A stretch of DNA of 64,000 nucleotides from Verrucomicrobiota bacterium (lineage in GTDB: Bacteria > Verrucomicrobiota > Verrucomicrobiia > Limisphaerales > PALSA-1396), in contig JACQFP010000024.1 of assembly GCA_016200005.1 (NCBI GenBank), positions 1 through 64,000 on the forward strand, written 5' to 3'. The notes under the pieces are model-generated. The model made no database searches, was not told the DNA's origin, and saw only the letters and a program-made list of their open reading frames with translations. Within the stretch, counting starts at the first letter, position 1. The number at the start of each line of letters is the position of its first letter. Of the stretch, positions 43,969 through 52,551 are shown piece by piece. Position numbers and translations under genes: made by a program.

Positions 43969-46034
43969 TTATGATTCGATTTGTTATAAGTGATGAGGGC
44001 AGAGCCGGGTTGCCTTGAAATGCGGACTGCCAACCCTTTTTTCGATAGCTCGTAACCAGTCATTACTTGAGCAGATGCTTCATCAAGATTCCGCACTAGA
44101 TAGTGAGTCTTGGAATCGAGACCCCGTAGTTTAAATATGTTTTCGCTATCGCCGTTCTCCGCACGCCTGAACACCTGGACCATTCCTTTGCCGGCTTCAG
44201 GCCGATCAAACTGCCAGGCCATCCAGACATCGTTGCTCAAGCTGTAGCTGGTTAACGGGTAGTAGTCGCCGTAGTAATCCGGCGCAACCTGCCGCCACTG
44301 GGACACCAACCGACGCACCAAATCAATATTCCGTGGAGGAGTAATTGCCAACTTGAAGGCGACGGGGTCCCCTTCGCGGCGCAAGTCCCAGCAGGGGGTC
44401 AGGTGGATGGCCATGCTGCTTCGGAAAATGTAACGTTCTGTTTCTTGACCTGCCGCTGAACGCACCCCCGTGCCGTTGTACGGCATCCAGAGTGAAATCC
44501 CATACATGTGACACTGCTGCCCGACAGGTTCGAAGAGGTAGTCGCTACGAATAAAAGGCACAGCCCGACGAAGCGTTTCCAGATCATTCCGCCTGCCACC
44601 CTGAGCACACGAATCTATGATCATATCCGGATGTCTCCGGCGCAATTCGTCCCAGAAAGCCAGATATCCGACCACATGCTGGATTTCAGTCACTCCCTTG
44701 CGATCCGCAGCGTCATTGGCACGCCAAGAAGGCGTAGGATCCATGTTAAAATCCTGTCGATACAAATCCAGCCCTTGCCCAACAAGCAGCTTATCGAAAT
44801 GCTCGATCACCCACCGGCGAGCTTCGAGGTTGCCAAGATTCAGCAGTCCGCCGTTGGTGCCTCCCAATATCCATTCCGGATGGTTTTGGGCCAGCCAGGT
44901 ACCGCCGGAGACTCTCTCGGGCTCGAACCAGGCCAGGGTCTTTACGCCTCTTGAATGTGCGTGATCGGAGATGGCTCGCAGCCCGTGCGGGAACCTATTG
45001 GTGTCCACTTCCCAAGTACCCGTATTGGCCCAGTGCCCGACGTTCACGTACCAACCTGCATCCATCCACCAGTAGTCAGGTTTGAGTCCATTTTCAATAT
45101 AACGGTCGATAAACATCTTTTGATTTTCTTCGGTGGCGCCCTGCATCTCCCAGTATTGATGCGAACTACAGGGCGTGGAGAGAGGAGGCGGCAGTTCTCC
45201 GCCCGGCCGCGGTAGGTTGTGAGTGATCATCCAGCGTCGCCAAACATTCTGAGAGTGAATCCAGTCACCCTTCCAAAATTGCAGGGCAATCAGTGGAGCG
45301 CGGAGTTCTTCGCCGGGGTATAACGTGAAATGAGTCAAGTCCTGGCCGCCAGAAACACGAAGGGTACTATTACCAGTACGCGTGAACTTGGCAGACCATT
45401 GGCCGGGCCAGCCAATGACAACAATGACCCCCGCACCTTGCCACTCGATGTTAAAATACGGGAGGTAGGCGCTTGAGGGTCGCCCTCCTTCCGCAATAAA
45501 TTGTTTTTCGGTGCCTGGCCCTAATCTCGTCTCGAGCGGTTGATACTCGGATGCGATCATCTGACTTCCAGGTTGGTGATGAAGAACAAATTCGCCTTTG
45601 GACCCTCGCTCCAACTGAATATCCAGGGCTTTGATGTTTTCCAAAATCGGCGTATTCACATTGCCGGTGTTCTTGAAATAGAGCGTCCATTCGACGGTGG
45701 GGAAATCGGAATAAGTAACGGCTTCCAATCGTACAGACAAACCAGTCTCTGTGTCATTGTACGTTATGGTGTGCCCGGTCCGTAATTTATCCAGTTTTCT
45801 GGTCTCCCTTTTGACTTTCCATTTCCCGAGCAAATCCGCTGATGATTTGCCTCCGTAAACGAACGAGAACGGCGGCGGCTCCGCCCGCGCACTTAAGTTT
45901 CTCTTGACCCATTTTTCAGCGGTCGCCATTTCCTGGGCTGTTGACCAGGCAGCCGGTGACTGGCCAGCGTAAGTCGTAAAGGCACTTCCAAAAACGACCA
46001 CTATTAACGGCAAAAGGAGAATTGTGTGTTTCAT
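43965..46034 (-). CDS. Secreted GH36-like alpha-galactosidase, paralogue 1
   Basis: 689 residues, signal peptide (LLPLIVVVFGSAFTTYAG). N-terminal beta-supersandwich (SVRLEAVTYSDFPTVEWTLY), then TIM barrel: WWMDAGWYVNVGHW, EPERVSGGTW, the nucleophile Asp in YRQDFNMDP (about D428), and the acid/base region DSCAQGGRRNDLETLRRAVP to SDY (about D498). The C-terminal beta domain carries the recurrent FKLRGLD...ITYNK ending. It should hydrolyse terminal alpha-galactosides, though alpha-N-acetylgalactosamine or beta-L-arabinopyranose are possible. First of a set of homologues reaching to 63 kb. Confidence 0.82.
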   Translation of the reverse strand: MKHTILLLPLIVVVFGSAFTTYAGQSPAAWSTAQEMATAEKWVKRNLSARAEPPPFSFVYGGKSSADLLGKWKVKRETRKLDKLRTGHTITYNDTETGLSVRLEAVTYSDFPTVEWTLYFKNTGNVNTPILENIKALDIQLERGSKGEFVLHHQPGSQMIASEYQPLETRLGPGTEKQFIAEGGRPSSAYLPYFNIEWQGAGVIVVIGWPGQWSAKFTRTGNSTLRVSGGQDLTHFTLYPGEELRAPLIALQFWKGDWIHSQNVWRRWMITHNLPRPGGELPPPLSTPCSSHQYWEMQGATEENQKMFIDRYIENGLKPDYWWMDAGWYVNVGHWANTGTWEVDTNRFPHGLRAISDHAHSRGVKTLAWFEPERVSGGTWLAQNHPEWILGGTNGGLLNLGNLEARRWVIEHFDKLLVGQGLDLYRQDFNMDPTPSWRANDAADRKGVTEIQHVVGYLAFWDELRRRHPDMIIDSCAQGGRRNDLETLRRAVPFIRSDYLFEPVGQQCHMYGISLWMPYNGTGVRSAAGQETERYIFRSSMAIHLTPCWDLRREGDPVAFKLAITPPRNIDLVRRLVSQWRQVAPDYYGDYYPLTSYSLSNDVWMAWQFDRPEAGKGMVQVFRRAENGDSENIFKLRGLDSKTHYLVRNLDEASAQVMTGYELSKKGLAVRISRQPGSALITYNKSNHK

Positions 46035-46047
46035 AATTGTGTGTGTA

Positions 46048-46764
46048 TCATTGCTGCTTTTTATAAGTGATAAGAGCTGAATCGGACTGCCTTACAACAT
46101 GGATTTTCAGACCCTTTTCCATCAGTTCACGACCATTTATTTTCCGTGACTTGCCGGTATCGATATCCGTTACCGTGTATAGCGATTGTTCATCCAGTCC
46201 ACGAAGTTTGAAGACCATGGTATGTTGCGCGCTTTCCATACGCCGAAAGGCTTGTACCATGCCACTGCCCGTTTCAGGACGGTCAAACTGCCACGCCATT
46301 CACACATCGTTTTCAAGGCTGTAAGGTGTCAGCGGACAAAAATCCCCGAGGTAATTCGTAGCGGCTTGCTCCCGTTCGTGGACCAGACGACGGGCCAGCG
46401 GATAATCCAGGTCCTTCCGACGCAAGTCCCAGCCAGCAACAATCGCCGGACACATCTTGCTTCGAAAGGCATACGGCTCAATGGCTCGGATACAGAGGCC
46501 ATGCCACGGAATCCATGAAGTCAATCTGTAATTGTGGCATTGGTCGCCAATCGGCTCAAAATCCATTCCAAGAATCAACGGAGCCGCCCATCGAAGCGTC
46601 TCTAGGTCGATCCTGAAATAATCCAACCGCAGTTGCGGGTTGCGACGCATAAGATCGCGTTTCCGAACCTTCTGAAGCTCAAGCGAATGTTGGGATCCGG
46701 CTTTCCTATTCCAGACTTCAACAGCGTGCAGCCCGACCCGACGTGTCTGCCTTGATGGTTCCAT
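46048..46764 (-). pseudogene. GH36 pseudogene, 5'-truncated with a nonsense codon
   Basis: The frame from about 46680 down reads DYFRIDLETLRWAAPLIL, CHNYRLTSWIPWHGLCIRA, LDYPLARRLVHEREQAATN, PYSLENDV, then TGA (46300-46302) where all paralogues have the Trp of VWMAWQF, and continues in frame to 46048. It is a copy of the last third of the gene at 49691 (same DxFRIDLETLR lineage). The catalytic barrel is largely gone. A leftover of tandem duplication. Confidence 0.85.
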
Positions 46765-46822
46765 GCTATTCGCTTCCGAATGGCTCTATAGTCAATTGGC
46801 CTTTGGTTCACCTTAGGGCCTG

Positions 46823-49669
46823 CTAATCGCGCTTTAACAAAAGAATTTCCGACATGCCAGCTTTGGCAAAGGAAGTTTTGACACCCTCGGACATCAACTG
46901 CGCGCCGCCTGCTTTTTCTGACCTGCCGGTATTCAGGCTCGTCAGGGTATAGTGTGCATCTGCCTTCAGCCCCCGAAGCATGATGGTCCTCTCCAGTGCG
47001 GGCCGCGCGCTGCCGGCGGAGGACTTGGCCGCCGCCATCTTCTCCACCGCCATGATTGCCGTTTCAGTGTTGAGGTAAAAGCGGACCTCGGACAGACCGC
47101 AATCGCCAGCACCCCAAGTGCCGCTGGTCGCCATATCGCCGGTCAACGGATGAACGGTGATCACCACGTACTTTGCAGAGGCGCCTGCAAAATCCGGCCC
47201 GGCAAATCCCGCATACTTGGGTGCACCGGTCGCCTTCTTGAACTGGAAGTCGTCCAGTTTCTTCCATTTTCCGGGGTCGGCACCGCCCGTCTCGGAATAC
47301 TCAATGGTAACGTGATTGAGGCCAGTAGCATTACCGGCGCCTTCATTATTCCAGTTCCACACCCACGTCTTTCCCAAGGGATACGGCTTGTCAAAGGCAT
47401 AGGCGATCCAGTTCGCCCCTTTAGCTGTGCCCGGATGCGGGGCCGCACCTCCCCCAGCTGAACCCAGCCACATATCTTTCAAACCTGTCCCATGTCTCAG
47501 GCCAGTCCCGAAGTCGAGTCCTGCTCCGTTGCAGGTTCCTTGCGCGACGAAACCCCACTGCGAATCGCCAGATGTGCCAGTAATGTTCTTACTGTGCACC
47601 ACATCAGCAAGAGAGCTGTCGTCGAATGGTGTTGGATTGGGGGCATCATAGGCATTTCCATTCTGGAATACCATCACGACAGATTCCGAACCATCCCGTT
47701 TGCAGAACTGGATCGCATCACCCAGATTAGCGTCATCTGAAGCCGGCGGGAAGTGATATACATCCTCGAACAGCAGATGACGGTATTTCTTGTAGTCGGC
47801 GATGTTTCTTCTGACCGCTTTGATTGTTTCGGGGGGGTAAAGCGACAAGCGTTCGACCCCCTGAGGACTATTAATCAGGCAACCGAACCCGAAAGCACCA
47901 ATCATGCGACTACGGATGGTAGTGTTGAGGATATCAGGGTCCTTCTCTTTGTCAGTTTCGGGACCCTTGTACACCCAGGTTTCCAGATAGGGACTGGGAT
48001 AAACATAGGTGCCGTTGATGATTCTCCGGCGGACAGGCATTGCATCTCCGCTCGAGTCGTCGAGCCAGTTCGCCCGCATGTAGCGTGCTAAACCATAGTC
48101 TAAACGACTGCCATAACCGCACTGTTCGATGACGACGTCGGGGAATTTCTGATGGAGATATTGATAAACTTCGTACTCCCCTTGAATGGCGGCTAATGCT
48201 CCATCGCCTTCCTGGTGGCCATGATCTTTGCGGTTACAAACAATCCCAGGAAGCCCGGAACCGTCCATCTTGACCCAGTTAAGATCATACCTTTTAACCG
48301 CCGATTCAATGGAATCCTTCAAGAACTGCACAACTTTCGGGTCGCCTAGGCAGATTTGTGAGATGGTGCCTGTTACCAGGTTCTTGCCGTCGCGTTTCGC
48401 AACCCAACTGTCAGGTATTCGTCCGCCTATTAATGTGGAATCGACCATCTGCGGGGCGAACCAGAGTCCAAACTTCATCCCTGCCTGATGCACCTTCTCC
48501 GAGATATTGCCCAGCCCGTGCGGATACTTCCTGAAATCCTCGCGATGCCAGTTTCCCAGACCAGGGAACCAGTCGCCAGAGCCGTTGGTGCACGAACCTT
48601 CATACCAACTTGCGTCCACGTAGAAGAGTTCGATCCCCAGACCCGCTGTCAATGGAATCTCGTCGAGAATCGCTTTCTCGTTGCTCCCATCACCGGCCGT
48701 GCCCCAGATGTTATAAGTGACCCACGGGTAATTCGGCAACTTCGCCGGTATCACGTTCTGGCGAAGGTGGTCGTGCATATCCCGCAGCGAATCATCTATA
48801 TCCCCGTGTGACAAACCAAGAAAAACGCGTGGGGACAGCATTTCCTTGCCCGGCATCAGGTCGCGATCAAACCTTTCCAGCGTACATTCAAGTAATACTT
48901 GCGCCCCCTGCCGCCGGAGAGTCACCCGCCAGTAACTCTCCCATTTCACGCCCAGAAATAGGATTTCTTTTGTATCCACGTTTTCTATAGCCACCCAACC
49001 TGAGGATTCCGGCGCATTCCACGATCCGCCACTCACTGTAAAAGAATCCTTCAGAATCACTTCATGTCGCTTGTAAGTGTCTCGCCTCACCCAATGAACC
49101 TTGAGTTTGCCGGCATCACCACGCAGGCACAGGCGCAGCGGTCCGAATTCATGGACTTTGTTGATCGGTTGGTTGCCGTCGTTTCGCAGACGTGCTTGAA
49201 ACTCCAGAACACTTGTCTCGGGAAAGCTCCCCACCGTCCAGTTGAGTTTTGGGCCTTCGGAAATCGCCCATTCCGCCTTCCATTCCTCTCGGCCTTGCGC
49301 CGTCAGTCCGCGGGACTTATTCACTATCCGCAAATGGTCGGGCCAAGCAGTATCATTTCCAGAAAGACACCAAGGACCAACTGGACTGTCCGGGGCGAGC
49401 CAATTGAACCCCGTTGTGAGGTTGACCAGTTTTTGCCCCACCAGTTCTCCCTCTCGGACCTCAAAACGGGCAGCAACCCGCCCGCTTTTCACTGTGGTTT
49501 GGTTCCGGGCTGAGTCATGCTCGCCGGACGATTGGCACCCTGCATTGCACAGGATAAGGATCAGGCTGAGAGCAAAAGGAATGAACGGCAGCGAAGAGGA
49601 AGGCTGGATGATTTTCATAGCATTGAGTTTGGACGGCATTAGCTTTTTAGTTGTTTTTTGAGATTTCAT
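46823..49669 (-). CDS. Clan GH-D alpha-galactosidase-like lipoprotein with nested carbohydrate-binding domain
   Basis: 948 residues with a lipoprotein signal (FALSLILILCNAGC). The barrel has IELFYVDASWYEGSC, FGLWFAPQMVDSTL, nucleophile Asp in NWVKMDGSG, and acid/base candidates in EQCGYGSRLDYG and NWLDDSSGD. It belongs to a subgroup different from its neighbours. After VVMVFQNGNA an F5/8-type-C-like domain (KNITGTSGDSQWGF, WNNEGAGNATGLNHVTIEYS, SEVRFYLN) interrupts the C-terminal beta domain, which resumes as RTIMLRGLKADAHYTLTSLN. It lies 21 bp after the gene at 49691. It likely sits on the outer membrane. Confidence 0.78.
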   Translation of the reverse strand: MKSQKTTKKLMPSKLNAMKIIQPSSSLPFIPFALSLILILCNAGCQSSGEHDSARNQTTVKSGRVAARFEVREGELVGQKLVNLTTGFNWLAPDSPVGPWCLSGNDTAWPDHLRIVNKSRGLTAQGREEWKAEWAISEGPKLNWTVGSFPETSVLEFQARLRNDGNQPINKVHEFGPLRLCLRGDAGKLKVHWVRRDTYKRHEVILKDSFTVSGGSWNAPESSGWVAIENVDTKEILFLGVKWESYWRVTLRRQGAQVLLECTLERFDRDLMPGKEMLSPRVFLGLSHGDIDDSLRDMHDHLRQNVIPAKLPNYPWVTYNIWGTAGDGSNEKAILDEIPLTAGLGIELFYVDASWYEGSCTNGSGDWFPGLGNWHREDFRKYPHGLGNISEKVHQAGMKFGLWFAPQMVDSTLIGGRIPDSWVAKRDGKNLVTGTISQICLGDPKVVQFLKDSIESAVKRYDLNWVKMDGSGLPGIVCNRKDHGHQEGDGALAAIQGEYEVYQYLHQKFPDVVIEQCGYGSRLDYGLARYMRANWLDDSSGDAMPVRRRIINGTYVYPSPYLETWVYKGPETDKEKDPDILNTTIRSRMIGAFGFGCLINSPQGVERLSLYPPETIKAVRRNIADYKKYRHLLFEDVYHFPPASDDANLGDAIQFCKRDGSESVVMVFQNGNAYDAPNPTPFDDSSLADVVHSKNITGTSGDSQWGFVAQGTCNGAGLDFGTGLRHGTGLKDMWLGSAGGGAAPHPGTAKGANWIAYAFDKPYPLGKTWVWNWNNEGAGNATGLNHVTIEYSETGGADPGKWKKLDDFQFKKATGAPKYAGFAGPDFAGASAKYVVITVHPLTGDMATSGTWGAGDCGLSEVRFYLNTETAIMAVEKMAAAKSSAGSARPALERTIMLRGLKADAHYTLTSLNTGRSEKAGGAQLMSEGVKTSFAKAGMSEILLLKRD

Positions 49670-49690
49670 GGTAGTGAGGTATCCTTTCTA

Positions 49691-52546
49691 TTAGTTGTTC
49701 CTTGAGATTTTATGGTAACTAAGGACGACCGCTCCCGGTTTGGCCGCAATGGTGATGGGAAGTCCTTGCTCCATCAGTTGGCGGCCCTTCAGCACCTGCG
49801 GTCTCTTCCCGTCGAGGTTCGACACGGTGTAACACGTTTCGGGATCAAGGCCACGCAACTTGAATAACGCGGATTTTTGCACACTCTCCAAACGCCGAAA
49901 GGCCTGCACCATGCCGCTGCCTGCTTCAGGACGGTCAAATTGCCACGCCATCCACACATCATTTTCAAGGCTGTAAGGTGTTAGCGGATAAAAATCTCCC
50001 AGGTAATTCGTAGCCACTTGCTCCCATTCGTGAACCAGACGACGGGCCAGAGGATAATCCAAGTCCTTCCGACGCAAATCCCACCCTGTCACAATAGCCG
50101 GACACATCATGCTCCGAAAGGCATACGGCTCGATGGCTCGGATACAGAGGCCATGCCACGGAATCCATGAAGCCAGTCTGTAGTTGTGGCATTGATCGGC
50201 CACCGGCTCAAAACCTACTTCAAGTATTAACGGAGCTGTCCGTCGAAGCGTCTCCAGATCAATCCTGAAATGGTCCAGACGCAATCGCGGATTGCGGCGC
50301 ATCAGTTCATCCAGATACGAGAGATACCCCATTACGTGATAGATCTCGGTTATGCCCTGACGATCCTTTGCATCATTCGCCCGCCAGAATCCGACCGGAC
50401 CGATGTTCATGTCCTGCCGGTAGATGTCTATCCCCTCGTCCACCATCAATTTGCTGAAATGATCCACCGCCCATCGCCAGGCCTCGTGGTTGCCGAAATT
50501 CAGCAACTTATCGGCACCGTTATCGCCTAGAAGCCATTCAGGGTGGTTCTCATAAAGCCATGTCCCGGACGATGCCCTCTCGGGCTGACACCATAAAATA
50601 CTCTTGATCCCTTTCTGGTGTGCATGATCGGTGATGGCTCGAAGTCCGTTTGGGAACCGTTTTTTGTCAGCTTCCCACGTTCCCGTGATCCCCCATAACG
50701 CAACGCTGTTCTTGCTGATGTTGGGTGGGTACCAGCCGGCGTCCATCCACCAGAAGTCCGGCCGCAACCCTTCCTCCACATAACGATCGATGAAGTGCTT
50801 CTGGTTTTCCTCGGTCGCATTGACCATGTTGCCAAATTGATACGCACTCGACGCCGCGCGTTGCGGCCCCAACGCTTTGCCTCCGGGCCGGGGCATGTTG
50901 TGGGCGATCATCCAACGCCGCCAAACATTCTGCGCGTGGATGCGGTCGCCCGACCAGAATTGCAGCACGATCATCGGGCTTCGGACTTCTTCGCCGGGAT
51001 GCAATTTGAAGTGAGTCAACTCCTGCCCTGCCCGTACTCTCAGCCCGTTGCCTTCATCGCGCGTGAATTCGATCACAGGCTGTCCCGACCAGCTTAACGC
51101 AACGATGACACCGCCACCGGGCAACTCGATGTTGAAATAGGGAAACGGGTCCACCAGCCGACTCGAAAATTTCGGACCGAGTTTCGTTTCGAACAGACGA
51201 TTTTCCAGCATGCGATTTAAGACGAATTCCGCACCCGATCCACGTCCGATTTGCAGGTCCAACGCCTGGATGTTTTCAAGGATCGGCGTGTCCGCAGAAC
51301 CGGTGTTCTTGAAATAGATGGTCCATTCAATGGTCGGAAAATCCCGATATTCAACACCGACACAACGCACGACGAGGCCGCTCCGGGGGTCAGTGAATTC
51401 AACGGTACGCTCGACACGCTGATCGTCCAGCGTTCGGCTTCGATGCTCAGATTTCCATGTCTTTAAGAGTTCGGCGAAGGGCTTGCCGTCGTAGATAAAC
51501 GAAAAAGGCGGCTCATTGGAATGAGACCCGAAATCCGCGACCGCAATTTTCGGCGCGGCCTTTTCCGGATCGTCTTCAAATTTGGCGCCAATCCAGCGGC
51601 GTGCCGTGACCGCTTCATCCGGGAGCACAGCGACAATTGCCACCAGCCCCACACCTGGCAGCACCTGCTTGCTCTGCACTCCGAACTGGCGGTAGTTGAA
51701 ATTCGTGCCGGTCCCCACCGTGAGGTCGATCGTATCCCCCTGTTTCACGGAAAGTATCGCCGACCACTCCTGTTCAGGGAACTTTCCGATAAAATCATCG
51801 TTGTTGAGCACCGCCCGGCCCGCGAAACCGTCTATGTATCCATCAAACCGTGATGTGGAATTATGAAGCGCATGCACATCGGCGCGCACGCCGGAATCTC
51901 CCTGTATCCGCTGCCCGGTGAATCGCGCTTTGACGATCACTTTCCCGGTCACAGGCGAAGTCCACCGCACCACCGCCTTCGCATTTTTGCCATGCCCGCC
52001 CGGCGGCATCAAAAGAACCGCGCCCGGCTCCCAATAATAGCCCCATGAACCGAAACCTCCCGGCGAAGTGTTCTGGCTGACAAATCCCGATGGGTCCGGA
52101 TACGAAGGCAACCCCGCCGCCTGCCGCTTCACTTCTTCACCGGCAAAATTGGCCTCCACCCAATGGTCGGGATACGGAAATTCGCCCGGTGGAGGCAGTC
52201 GCGTCAGCATTTCATTCGTGTCCGAACGGGTGGCACACCAGGCACGCACAGGACCAAACCAGCCGGGAGCCCAAAAACCCTTTATCTGAACATCCTTCTG
52301 CGTTCCCCAAAGCAGGTCATAAGGGTTGACCTTTGCACCGGGCTTCTCCTGCCAGCCAAACGTCCACACGCCATTCGGGTTTTTATCAACGGAAAAATCG
52401 GTCGCAAGCTCCCAGACCTGCGCCTTGCCAAAAGAAACAAAAAGGAAAAGCAAACTCAGCAAAATCACGACCAGGGAAACTCCTCGCCCTTCTGGATTCA
52501 CCCCAATCACCGAACCATTGGTTGTTTTTGAGATCATAGGATGCAT
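49691..52546 (-). CDS. GH36-like protein with extra N-terminal domain and lost acid/base motif
   Basis: About 951 residues from ATG 52546 (TTG at 52555 overlaps the upstream stop). A signal anchor (LVVILLSLLFLFVSFGKA) is followed by a roughly 300-residue beta-rich domain (WELATDFSVDKNPNGVWTFG ... VKQGDTIDLTVGTGTNFNYR) and then the GH36 unit. WWMDAGWYPP, CQPERASSGTW and the nucleophile-bearing YRQDMNIGP are present. Where homologues have DSCASGGRR..DLET...RSDY, this reads DHFRIDLETLRRTAPLILEV: the CxxGGR loop is missing and the acid/base Asp is gone. It may be inactive, ligand-binding or altered in mechanism. Confidence 0.75.
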   Translation of the reverse strand: MHPMISKTTNGSVIGVNPEGRGVSLVVILLSLLFLFVSFGKAQVWELATDFSVDKNPNGVWTFGWQEKPGAKVNPYDLLWGTQKDVQIKGFWAPGWFGPVRAWCATRSDTNEMLTRLPPPGEFPYPDHWVEANFAGEEVKRQAAGLPSYPDPSGFVSQNTSPGGFGSWGYYWEPGAVLLMPPGGHGKNAKAVVRWTSPVTGKVIVKARFTGQRIQGDSGVRADVHALHNSTSRFDGYIDGFAGRAVLNNDDFIGKFPEQEWSAILSVKQGDTIDLTVGTGTNFNYRQFGVQSKQVLPGVGLVAIVAVLPDEAVTARRWIGAKFEDDPEKAAPKIAVADFGSHSNEPPFSFIYDGKPFAELLKTWKSEHRSRTLDDQRVERTVEFTDPRSGLVVRCVGVEYRDFPTIEWTIYFKNTGSADTPILENIQALDLQIGRGSGAEFVLNRMLENRLFETKLGPKFSSRLVDPFPYFNIELPGGGVIVALSWSGQPVIEFTRDEGNGLRVRAGQELTHFKLHPGEEVRSPMIVLQFWSGDRIHAQNVWRRWMIAHNMPRPGGKALGPQRAASSAYQFGNMVNATEENQKHFIDRYVEEGLRPDFWWMDAGWYPPNISKNSVALWGITGTWEADKKRFPNGLRAITDHAHQKGIKSILWCQPERASSGTWLYENHPEWLLGDNGADKLLNFGNHEAWRWAVDHFSKLMVDEGIDIYRQDMNIGPVGFWRANDAKDRQGITEIYHVMGYLSYLDELMRRNPRLRLDHFRIDLETLRRTAPLILEVGFEPVADQCHNYRLASWIPWHGLCIRAIEPYAFRSMMCPAIVTGWDLRRKDLDYPLARRLVHEWEQVATNYLGDFYPLTPYSLENDVWMAWQFDRPEAGSGMVQAFRRLESVQKSALFKLRGLDPETCYTVSNLDGKRPQVLKGRQLMEQGLPITIAAKPGAVVLSYHKISRNN

Positions 52547-52551
52547 GGGAT

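Noticed and set aside
46300-46302. TGA inside the GH36 pseudogene as a recoded Trp
   Set aside because: TGA ends many intact genes in this window, so a code change is not supported; the copy is also 5'-truncated.
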